From Dehalococcoidia bacterium (GTDB taxonomy: Bacteria; Chloroflexota; Dehalococcoidia; Lucifugimonadales; UBA3495): DNA of 64,000 bases. The translations under genes were made by a program, and so were the position numbers. Shown here in pieces: positions 37,877-45,289 of the stretch. The stretch's first letter is position 1. Each line of letters begins with the position of its first letter. Location of the stretch: NCBI GenBank assembly GCA_022827095.1, contig JAJDTP010000021.1, positions 62,001 to 126,000 of the forward strand. The letters run 5' to 3'. The notes below the pieces were generated by a model, which was not told the DNA's origin, searched no databases, and worked only from the letters and a program-made list of their open reading frames with translations.

Positions 37877-40534
37877 TTATCCCACCACCGCCCCTTCGGC
37901 GTCCAGCACCGTCAACCCGTAGCCCAAGTCCCGCAGCGGCCCTTCGACCGTCGCCCGGTCGCCTACGACCAACACCCGCAAGCGGTCCGCCGACAGGTAT
38001 TCGGACCCCACCCGGTGGGTGTCGGCCAGGGTGACACCACTTAGTCGTTGCTCGAATGTCTGGAAGTAGTCCGTTGGGAGATCGAACTGAACCAGCGGTA
38101 TCAGCTGGCCCAACAGTTGCGCGGGCCTTTCGAACCCGGACGGGTAACCCAGTCGCAACCCGTTCTGCGCGTTTTCCAACTCTTCGGCGGTGAGCGGTCG
38201 TCCGCCGCTGATATTCTCGAATTCGCGCAGCGTCTCGACCACCGCTTCGCGAGTCACTTCCGTCTGCACACTCCCGCCAGCCGAGAGAAGCGAAGGAGCG
38301 TTGTACCAAGAGATACCCGAGTTGTAGCCGTAGGAATAGCCCTTGTCCTGGCGGAGGTTCTGGTTGAGGCGAGCGGAGAACTGCCCGCCGAAGGCGTAAT
38401 TCAAAACGGACAGCGCCATGTGATCCGGATCCCGGCGCGCCACCAGCGGCATGCCCGCCCGGATCACCGATTGTGCGGCGCCCGGCTTGTCGATAAGGAA
38501 CAGGCGCGGTCCCGACATGGCGGCGACGTCAGCGATACTGACCTCGTCGGCCCCTCCCGTCCCCGGCGACCAATCACCGAAACACTCCTCGGCCGCGGCC
38601 ACCGCCTCCGGCAGGCTCACGTCGCCTGCCACCAACAGGCACAGCCGGTCCGGTCGGAGCGCCTCGCCATACCGGGCGACCAGATCGTCCCTGCTGGCCG
38701 CCGACACCGTAGCCTCGTTGCCCAGGTTCGAGTGCGCGTAGGGTGATTGCGCCCCGAACACCAGGGCGCCAAAATTCATTTCCGCCACAAACCCGGCGTC
38801 GTCCCGCGCCCGCCGCAGATCGGTGAGCCGTTCGCGGCGCACCCGTTCCAACTCGTGATCGGGAAAACTGGCGTTGCGCGCCACATCGGCGGCCAGTCCT
38901 AGGGCGTGAGCCCAGTGCCGGTTCAGGGTCTCCGCGGTCAATAGCGTAACTTCCTTGCGCGCCTCTACCGAAAGCCTCGAACCGATATGCTCGAAAGCTG
39001 CGGCTATTTCCTGACTGCTTCGGTTCGCCGTGCCTTCATCCATCAGCGCCGCCATGAACGACGTCAGCCCGGGCAGACCCGTCGGGTCTCCGATCGCGCC
39101 GTCTCGCGCCAGCAGCGCAAAGGTCACCAGCGGCGTTCCCGGCCTCGTGACTATCGCCACCTCCATGCCGTTGGCGAGCCGGGCCCGCTCCGGCGTTGGC
39201 GGTGCGAACGACGGCGTCGGTCCACCGGCCGGCTGTTGATTCCGGTCCAGCGCCACCGTGGCCGTACTGAGCGAGCGCTCCGGGTAAACTCGCATCCGCA
39301 CCTGTCCGGCCTCCATGATCTGGCCGTGCGCCTTCAGCACGTCTTCCAGCGTGACCCGGCGATATTGGTCCATCACCCGGTTCAGACCGTCCGGGTCGCC
39401 GGTGAACACGTTGAAGTAGTTCAGGGCGTCGGCCCGTCCGCCGAAGCCGCCAACACGTGAGAGCATCCGTTGATGCTGCATCTCAATCCGGTTGACGGCC
39501 CGTTCGAACTCCTCGTCCGTGGGTGGATTCTCGGCGATGCCAGCCAGCACGGCTTCCGCCGCTGCTTCCACTTCGTCCAGCGTATGACCCTCAGCGGGCG
39601 TCAGCTCCATGCGAAATTGCCCGGCGATTTCCGCCGCGTGGTACCCAACCGACGCCGATTGGGCGATCTGCTTTTCATACACCAGCGTGCGGTACATCCG
39701 GCTGCTCTGTCCGTCGGACAGTATGGCGCGCAGGATGTCGCCCGCGTCGTCCTCCCCCGAAAAATTGGCCGGAGCCAGCCACGCCGCGTAGATGCGGGGC
39801 AGCGTGACCCGGTCGGTCATTTCCAGATCCACGCGGCCTGAAAGCAGCGAATCGGCCCGCTCGATGCGACGCACGCTTGGCCCCGGGTTCAGGTCGGCGA
39901 AGTAACGGTGCGCCAGATCCAGCGCCTCGTCGGTGTCAATGTCGCCGGCTATGGCCAGGCTGGCATTGGACGGAGAATAGTACTGACGGAAGAAGTCTTT
40001 CACGTCTTCCAAACTGGCAGCGTCCAGATCCTCCTGCGAACCGATGGTCATCCAGTGGTAGGGATGGGGAAGCGGGAACAGGGATTGCTGGATATGCCAC
40101 TGTGCCATGCCGTAGGGCCGGTTTTCATAACTCTGGCGCCGCTCGTTTTTCACGACGTCGCGTTCAGTATCGAACCCCTCCTGGTCCAGCGCGTCCAGCA
40201 GGAACCCCATCCGGTCCGCCTCCAGCCACAGCGCCAACTCCAGGTAGTTGGATGGCACGTCCTCCCAGTAATTTGTCCGGTCTCCGGTCGTCGACCCGTT
40301 CAGCGTCGCCCCGATCTTCTGCAGCGGCTCGAAATGGCTGGCCTTGTGGTGTCGCGTCCCACGGAACATGATATGCTCGAAGAGATGAGCGAAGCCGGTT
40401 CGCCCGATCTCCTCATCCTTGGAACCCACGTGGTACCACACGTTGACCGCCGCCACGGGGATTGACCGGTCCTGATGCAGGATCACATCCAAACCGTTGG
40501 GCAGAGTGTGTTTTTCGAAAAAGATGCCAGCCAT
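37877..40534 (-). CDS. Double-domain M16 family metallopeptidase
   Basis: An 885-residue protein made of two M16 halves. The first has the inverted zinc motif HLFEH (residues 50-54, in GFAHLFEHIMFRGT) and the distal Glu in a EEIGR-type helix, so is active. The second (from about residue 450, RLANGMEVAIVTRPGTPLVTF) lacks HxxEH, as usual for inactive partner domains. ATG 40534 is preferred; the frame can be extended two codons to a TTG. GAGG lies 8 bp ahead. No signal peptide is seen. Substrate unknown. Confidence 0.92.
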   Translation of the reverse strand: MAGIFFEKHTLPNGLDVILHQDRSIPVAAVNVWYHVGSKDEEIGRTGFAHLFEHIMFRGTRHHKASHFEPLQKIGATLNGSTTGDRTNYWEDVPSNYLELALWLEADRMGFLLDALDQEGFDTERDVVKNERRQSYENRPYGMAQWHIQQSLFPLPHPYHWMTIGSQEDLDAASLEDVKDFFRQYYSPSNASLAIAGDIDTDEALDLAHRYFADLNPGPSVRRIERADSLLSGRVDLEMTDRVTLPRIYAAWLAPANFSGEDDAGDILRAILSDGQSSRMYRTLVYEKQIAQSASVGYHAAEIAGQFRMELTPAEGHTLDEVEAAAEAVLAGIAENPPTDEEFERAVNRIEMQHQRMLSRVGGFGGRADALNYFNVFTGDPDGLNRVMDQYRRVTLEDVLKAHGQIMEAGQVRMRVYPERSLSTATVALDRNQQPAGGPTPSFAPPTPERARLANGMEVAIVTRPGTPLVTFALLARDGAIGDPTGLPGLTSFMAALMDEGTANRSSQEIAAAFEHIGSRLSVEARKEVTLLTAETLNRHWAHALGLAADVARNASFPDHELERVRRERLTDLRRARDDAGFVAEMNFGALVFGAQSPYAHSNLGNEATVSAASRDDLVARYGEALRPDRLCLLVAGDVSLPEAVAAAEECFGDWSPGTGGADEVSIADVAAMSGPRLFLIDKPGAAQSVIRAGMPLVARRDPDHMALSVLNYAFGGQFSARLNQNLRQDKGYSYGYNSGISWYNAPSLLSAGGSVQTEVTREAVVETLREFENISGGRPLTAEELENAQNGLRLGYPSGFERPAQLLGQLIPLVQFDLPTDYFQTFEQRLSGVTLADTHRVGSEYLSADRLRVLVVGDRATVEGPLRDLGYGLTVLDAEGAVVG

Positions 40535-40581
40535 AACCAATTCCTCTTGCTACGTTTCGCCTAGATGGGGAGGGCGCGGAC

Positions 40582-40590
40582 ATTGTAGCA
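40582..40590 (-). promoter_or_regulatory. Extended -10 promoter of the M16 peptidase gene
   Basis: TGCTACAAT on the minus strand, 48 bp ahead of the start. Confidence 0.45.
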
Positions 40591-40657
40591 CCGGGGCCTG
40601 TCTTTAACGGTCGCGGTCGCTCGCCATATCGCTCGCCCGCTAGGCCCAGGTATCGAA

Positions 40658-41041
40658 ATGCTCTACGAAGTAGAAGTAGTCGCCGACGGCAACAGCCCCA
40701 TGGACCTCAACCGGGTCTTTGATCTGCTGACCGACCCCCGTCCCATCATCCGCGTCCTCGCTCCGGACCCCATGGGTGAGGATGTCTGGTGCGACGTGGT
40801 CGGATGGGAGAACGGCGAGCCGTGCTCCGCCATGGCCGCGCTGTCCGAGGACTCGGGTGAAGGCGTCATCATGCTGGTCTACGGCGGCGAGGACGGCATC
40901 CGACTGCGCCCTGCCGACCAAGCAGACGACTGGGATGTCGGTTCCGGCTCCCAATGGGGCGAACCCTGCCTCATGCTGGGCAGCGAAGTTCGTATCGAGT
41001 ACGTCCCGGCGGAGTGGGACTACTCCCAGCACCCCCACTGA
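40658..41041 (+). CDS. Hypothetical acidic protein
   Basis: A 127-residue acidic protein with no membrane segment or known motif. It has segments such as MLYEVEVVADGNSPMDLNRVFDLLTDP and GVIMLVYGGEDGIRL that look like mixed alpha/beta structure. It lies between the divergent M16 gene and the convergent pentapeptide-TIR gene. The start has no strong ribosome binding site. Confidence 0.6.
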   Translation: MLYEVEVVADGNSPMDLNRVFDLLTDPRPIIRVLAPDPMGEDVWCDVVGWENGEPCSAMAALSEDSGEGVIMLVYGGEDGIRLRPADQADDWDVGSGSQWGEPCLMLGSEVRIEYVPAEWDYSQHPH

Positions 41042-41053
41042 CGCCATGCCGTT

Positions 41054-42337
41054 TTACACAGCCGCAGCGTCAGACTCGTCGTCCTGCGGTTCGTCGTCCC
41101 AGGTATCCGGCTGCGCCTTGATTTCTGCGGTCAGAGTGGCCAACACGCCCGGCAGGTCGCGCCGGTAGCCACCCGCGCGGTCCTTGCGTGGCCTCAACCG
41201 GGCCGTCGGGCCGCCATTTAGCTGGCGATACAGTTCGTCGGTGTCATTTTCCAGGCATTCGTCCATCGCCAAGGCCACCACGTAAGAGCGGCGAGCTGCC
41301 GAAGTCGCTTGGCGCTGCATGATCTCCTGGTACAGCCTCCAGCAGGCGGGGCTTTCCAGGGCGTCCCGAGAGCAGAGCAATGCCACCCGGTCGAAGTCCC
41401 GGAAACGGCTCATCGGCGGGATCACCGAGGTGTTGTACGCCGCCTCCTCATCGTCTGCCAGCAGGCTCCAGCACTGCAATCCCATCGATCTCAGTTCGGT
41501 TTCCAGCCATCTGACGATGGTGTCGTCCGCCACGGAGCCGATCAGCAGCACCCGACGGTGCGGCGTCGCCTGATTGCCCAATCTGGCCTGGCCTTCAATG
41601 AACTCCGGAGGCACTCCGGCCGGCCGCAGAAAGGACTCCGGAATGCCACCGTTGGAGCGCGCCAGCGTGTCTGCTCCGACGATGCTGGGGCCATCGTGGC
41701 GCAGCGTTTCCAGTCCCAACGCGCCGCTCAGGTCGCAGTCGGCGAACAGCGTCATGTCAAGCACGACCTCTTCCAGCAAGGTGCGGTCAAGACGGGTACG
41801 CACCAGGATCGCCCGGCGCAGATCGCAGCGAGTGAGATTCGCCACATCCAGACACGCCGCGCTCAGCTTGGCGCCGCTCAGGTTGGCGTCCGTGAGGTCC
41901 GCCATGGTCAGATCGGCTTCGGTCAGGTCCGCCCCGGCCAGGTTCGCGCCGACCAGCGTCGCAAACGCAATGTCGCAGTTTGAGAGGTCGGCGCCCCTCA
42001 GGTCCGCGTTCTCGAGATTACTGCCCCGCAGGTCCGAACGGAGAAACGAAGCTTCGGCCGCCTGGCACTCCGCGAAATTCGCCCGGTTCAGGTTGCAGCG
42101 GGTCAAGAAAGCCCCGCGCAGACGAGCGCCGCCGAAGTTGGCATGCCGCAGGTCGGCCGAAGTCAGGTCAATCTGCGTCAGGTCGTCGAACCCCAGGTCC
42201 ACCCCGGGCATCTTGATCCCGCTGAGGTAAGCGCCTGACAGATCGAGACGCGGGCGGCTTTGAAACTCACGCGCCCGCCAGCGCGCTATGGCAAAGGTTC
42301 GCCTTTTGGCAACAGCAACGTGCTCAGGGTTCGCCAA
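41054..42337 (-). CDS. Pentapeptide-repeat/TIR-like fusion protein
   Basis: A 427-residue protein. Residues about 30-225 are a run of A(D/N)LxxADL-type pentapeptide repeats, which fold as a right-handed quadrilateral beta-helix. After a short linker, residues about 265-400 resemble a TIR domain: RRVLLIGSVADDTIVRWLETELRSMGLQCW, then DRVALLCSRDALESPACWRLYQE, where TIR NADases usually have their catalytic Glu. The Trp-to-Glu spacing is one residue longer than in classic TIRs, so catalytic activity is uncertain. Pentapeptide-TIR fusions are known mainly in cyanobacteria; the function is open, but TIR points to NAD cleavage, signalling or defence. Confidence 0.75.
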   Translation of the reverse strand: MANPEHVAVAKRRTFAIARWRAREFQSRPRLDLSGAYLSGIKMPGVDLGFDDLTQIDLTSADLRHANFGGARLRGAFLTRCNLNRANFAECQAAEASFLRSDLRGSNLENADLRGADLSNCDIAFATLVGANLAGADLTEADLTMADLTDANLSGAKLSAACLDVANLTRCDLRRAILVRTRLDRTLLEEVVLDMTLFADCDLSGALGLETLRHDGPSIVGADTLARSNGGIPESFLRPAGVPPEFIEGQARLGNQATPHRRVLLIGSVADDTIVRWLETELRSMGLQCWSLLADDEEAAYNTSVIPPMSRFRDFDRVALLCSRDALESPACWRLYQEIMQRQATSAARRSYVVALAMDECLENDTDELYRQLNGGPTARLRPRKDRAGGYRRDLPGVLATLTAEIKAQPDTWDDEPQDDESDAAAV

Positions 42338-42367
42338 GCAATCGCTCCGGCGGCTGCGTGTGTGACA

Positions 42368-43537
42368 TCAGTCGTCGCCGACCGGTAGGGCGGCCTCCCT
42401 CCCCGTGAAGGCCGGCATCACTTCGTCAGCAAAGATGGACAACTGATTTCTGAACTCGTCCCACGGCATGCCTTCCGGCCACTGCAGCACAATGTCCTCC
42501 AACCCCGGGTACTTCTCCTCGATTTCCCGCAGGAACGCGATGAAGTCGTCCGGGTTGCCGCAGAACCAGGCTTTCTGGTCGACGCCGTCTTCGATGCGGG
42601 GCGTTCGCGCCGGCGCTCCCGGCGTGCCCCACGGCCGTCCCTGTTCGTCCGTGTATCTGACGAACCCGAAGGGTGCGAACCACTTGTAGCGCTCGTCGTG
42701 GAAGGGCCGAACCTTTTCGATGGCCTCTTCGCGGCTGCCGGCGATGTAGAACCCGAATCCCAGCGCCATGTCGCCGCCCAGCGGAATGTCGCGGCCCGCC
42801 TCCGTCGCCGCGTCATGGTATTGGGTGATCATCTGCTCAGCGTACCGCTCGCCGGTCAGCGCCACCATCGCCTTGATGCCCCGCTCGGCGATGTAGTTCA
42901 GCGTCCGTCCGCTGGCGATGGGTTGCCAGATTTCCACGGGCTTGCTGACCGGCCGGGGCACCATGGTGATCTCTTTCAGGTCGTACCCGCGGTAGGGCAC
43001 CTGCGGCGGGATGGTGTAGTACTTGCCCGAGTGGCTCCACGAGTCTTCGTTGAACGCCTTCAGGATGACTTCCATCTGTTCGAGGAACAGCTCACGGTTC
43101 GCGTCGTTGTCGATCACCGGAGCGCCAAAGGTCTCGACCTCGCGCGCGTGGTAGCCGCGCCCGACTCCGAATATCATCCGGCCGCCCGTGAGAATGTCAG
43201 CCATGGCGAAGTCTTCGGCCACGCGCAGCGGATGCCACATGGGGATGATGTTGAACGCCTGCCCGAATTTGAGGTTCTTGGTCTGTCCCGCCAAGTGCAC
43301 TCCCATGAGGATCAGGTTCGGAATACACTCGTAGCCCTCGTGCTGGAAGTGGTGCTCCGCCATCCACATGCAGTAGAACCCGCGCTCGTCCATGTGCCGG
43401 GCCAGCGCTTCGGCGTGATCGTACGCCTGGACCAACTGTTCGTTGCTGTAACGGCGCTCGTCGGCCGGCGTGCCGTCTGCGCCCACGTTGTCCAGATCGA
43501 TCTGCCCCACGTACAGAACCGAAAACCGCTTAATCAT
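42368..43537 (-). CDS. Luciferase-like flavin-dependent monooxygenase
   Basis: A 389-residue TIM-barrel protein of the bacterial luciferase/LLM class. Signs are the N-terminal KRFSVLYVGQIDLDN, ALARHMDERGFYCMWMAEHHF, FNIIPMWHPLRVAEDFAMADILTGGRMIFGVGRGYHAREVETFG and the C-terminal LRE...YPGLEDIVLQWPEG. F420- or FMN-dependent members share these signals; the cofactor cannot be decided here. ATG 43537 is preferred over the longer frame; an extended -10 lies 37 bp upstream. Large numbers of these enzymes are typical of SAR202-like bacteria, from general knowledge. Confidence 0.9.
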   Translation of the reverse strand: MIKRFSVLYVGQIDLDNVGADGTPADERRYSNEQLVQAYDHAEALARHMDERGFYCMWMAEHHFQHEGYECIPNLILMGVHLAGQTKNLKFGQAFNIIPMWHPLRVAEDFAMADILTGGRMIFGVGRGYHAREVETFGAPVIDNDANRELFLEQMEVILKAFNEDSWSHSGKYYTIPPQVPYRGYDLKEITMVPRPVSKPVEIWQPIASGRTLNYIAERGIKAMVALTGERYAEQMITQYHDAATEAGRDIPLGGDMALGFGFYIAGSREEAIEKVRPFHDERYKWFAPFGFVRYTDEQGRPWGTPGAPARTPRIEDGVDQKAWFCGNPDDFIAFLREIEEKYPGLEDIVLQWPEGMPWDEFRNQLSIFADEVMPAFTGREAALPVGDD

Positions 43538-43573
43538 CCAATCAGTGCTCCGCTCGAATAAGTATCGCGCCGC

Positions 43574-43582
43574 ATTATAGCA
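43574..43582 (-). promoter_or_regulatory. Extended -10 promoter of the LLM monooxygenase gene
   Basis: TGCTATAAT on the minus strand, perfect extended -10, 37 bp ahead of the chosen start. Confidence 0.55.
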
Positions 43583-43644
43583 TGGGGCCTTGGGAGCGGA
43601 CGGCCGCAAAATGCTGCTTCCCGCGCTGGCAGGAAATCCGGTGT

Positions 43645-44334
43645 TCAGCCGTTGCGCAGCCGGCGATTTTCCTCTTCTAGCTCACGCACCCGCGTCTCGG
43701 CCTGGAGCCGGCCTTCGCGCTCCGTATCAAAGGTAGCGATGTGCTGTCCCGTGGCGGGATCATGCCACCCCAACCTGCCATTCTCCCAGCGCAAGTAAAG
43801 GTTCAAAACCGCGCTATATCCCTGCACCACGTTTTCCGCTGGCTCGTCCAGTTCAATCGCCACGTACCGACCGTTCTCCAGTCGGTCGCCGGCCAGCCGC
43901 GCCCCGTGATGCTGCCCCGTCTCGTCAAAGCGCCAGTACTCCATGATTCCCAACGCGGCGTAGGCTTCACGTTTTTCGCCCACGTCAATACGACCGGTGC
44001 GCGGCGAGGCAATCTCCAGCACGAAGTCCGGCGGCTTGCCCTGCTCGGCGATGACGTAGCCGTTGCTGGCCTCGTAGGCCGCCGGGTCCACGTCAAATGC
44101 CACCAACAGATCGGGATAGTGGCTGCCGGCCATGCTTTGGGTGGGTCGAACTACTACGTAACGCTCCCCGGTGACCAAGGTGGTATCGAAGTTGCCCAGG
44201 TGCATGGCAAGGTGATGGGCGTGGCCGGTGGCAGCTAGCTGCTTGAAACTGGTCATCTTATCGTCGGGATGCTCCGGTGGGTCGGGCAGCCGGAAGCGGT
44301 TTGGCGATTCGGGCGTTTTGGCGGTGGTGGTCAT
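43645..44334 (-). CDS. Uma2 family endonuclease-like protein, third copy
   Basis: A 229-residue Uma2 protein more distant from the pair at 24-25 kb. Core: YPDLLVAFDVDP, PPDFVLEIASPRTGRIDVGEKREAYAALG with Asp, Glu and Lys, and IMEYWRFD. The C-terminus adds a Glu/Arg-rich coiled-coil tail (REGRLQAETRVRELEEENRRLRNG) that the other two lack. ATG 44334 is preferred because GGAGG lies about 7 bp ahead. Confidence 0.87.
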   Translation of the reverse strand: MTTTAKTPESPNRFRLPDPPEHPDDKMTSFKQLAATGHAHHLAMHLGNFDTTLVTGERYVVVRPTQSMAGSHYPDLLVAFDVDPAAYEASNGYVIAEQGKPPDFVLEIASPRTGRIDVGEKREAYAALGIMEYWRFDETGQHHGARLAGDRLENGRYVAIELDEPAENVVQGYSAVLNLYLRWENGRLGWHDPATGQHIATFDTEREGRLQAETRVRELEEENRRLRNG

Positions 44335-44404
44335 GGCGAGCCTCCGAGCCGTCATCTTACATGAGTATGCAGGATAGGGGCTATACGTGCACCGACGCGA
44401 GCAA

Positions 44405-44413
44405 TGGTATAAT
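44405..44413 (+). promoter_or_regulatory. Extended -10 promoter of the CAP12-type TIR gene
   Basis: TGGTATAAT: TG and a perfect TATAAT, 58 bp ahead of the TIR-protein ATG. No -35 is apparent. Confidence 0.5.
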
Positions 44414-44470
44414 CAGAACGTATTTTTGGGTTGAAGTAGGGCATAGATTTAGCCTCGGAGATAACGCGCG

Positions 44471-45286
44471 ATGATGAAGCCAACCAAGGCGCAGACGATA
44501 GATCGCATCCAGCGAGCGGTGGACGCGATACCAGCATTGATGTCAATGCCCCGATTTTCCCAAGAATTCACAAAATGGCACAGAAACACGAGGATAGCTA
44601 TAGCGCACACTTTCGGCGAAGACTCTCAACATATCAGAACATTCGACAGCATTGAGTATCGCCCAGGCATCGTCATAAATGGCATCCCTAACCAGCCATT
44701 CCAAGAAGCTTACCTTGGTGGTCTAGGGTATGCCAATGCTATCCTCGAATCGATGATTGAAGAAATCGAGGAGTATTGTCAGGACGATGTTCAGCCGCAA
44801 ACTGTGAACGGACAAGCGAGCGTGGACAAACCGATTGCCTCAAACGGAGTTTTCGTAGTTCACGGGCGGGATGAAGCAGCTAAGCACACACTTGCAAGGT
44901 ATCTTGGGGATCTGGGGTTGGAGCCCGTGATATTGCAGGAGCGGCCCAGCCAGGGCCGCACGATAATTGAGAAGTTTGAGGAATACGCCGAAACGGTCGG
45001 CTTCGCGGTGGTTCTGGGCACGCCGGATGACCTCGGCGGCCTTGCTGAAGAACCGGATAACCGACAACATCGAATGAGGCAGAACGTGGTCTTTGAGCTG
45101 GGATATTTTACCCGCGCACTTGGCCGTAACAAAGTATGCGTGTTGCTCAAAGACGTCGGCATTGAGAGACCGTCGGATTATGACGGCGTTATCTATATCC
45201 CCATGGATGACGGTGACGGTTGGAAATTGGCGCTGGGCAGGGAGTTGCGGGCCGCCGGTTTTACCATCGACCTGAACAGACTTTAG
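44471..45286 (+). CDS. CAP12/Pycsar-type TIR-domain protein
   Basis: A 271-residue protein. The N-terminal 125 residues are helical with no recognised domain. The C-terminal half is the nucleotide-binding TIR-like domain of CBASS/Pycsar effectors (Cap12 type): VFVVHGRDEAAKHTLARYLGDLGLEPVILQERPSQGRTIIEKFE, then FAVVLGTPDD and RQNVVFELGYFTRALGRNKVCVLL with a conserved Glu. Such domains hydrolyse NAD when activated. No cyclase gene is next to it, so it would be an orphan or work with an unrecognised partner. It ends three bases from the convergent R-M gene. Confidence 0.83.
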   Translation: MMKPTKAQTIDRIQRAVDAIPALMSMPRFSQEFTKWHRNTRIAIAHTFGEDSQHIRTFDSIEYRPGIVINGIPNQPFQEAYLGGLGYANAILESMIEEIEEYCQDDVQPQTVNGQASVDKPIASNGVFVVHGRDEAAKHTLARYLGDLGLEPVILQERPSQGRTIIEKFEEYAETVGFAVVLGTPDDLGGLAEEPDNRQHRMRQNVVFELGYFTRALGRNKVCVLLKDVGIERPSDYDGVIYIPMDDGDGWKLALGRELRAAGFTIDLNRL

Positions 45287-45289
45287 CAC

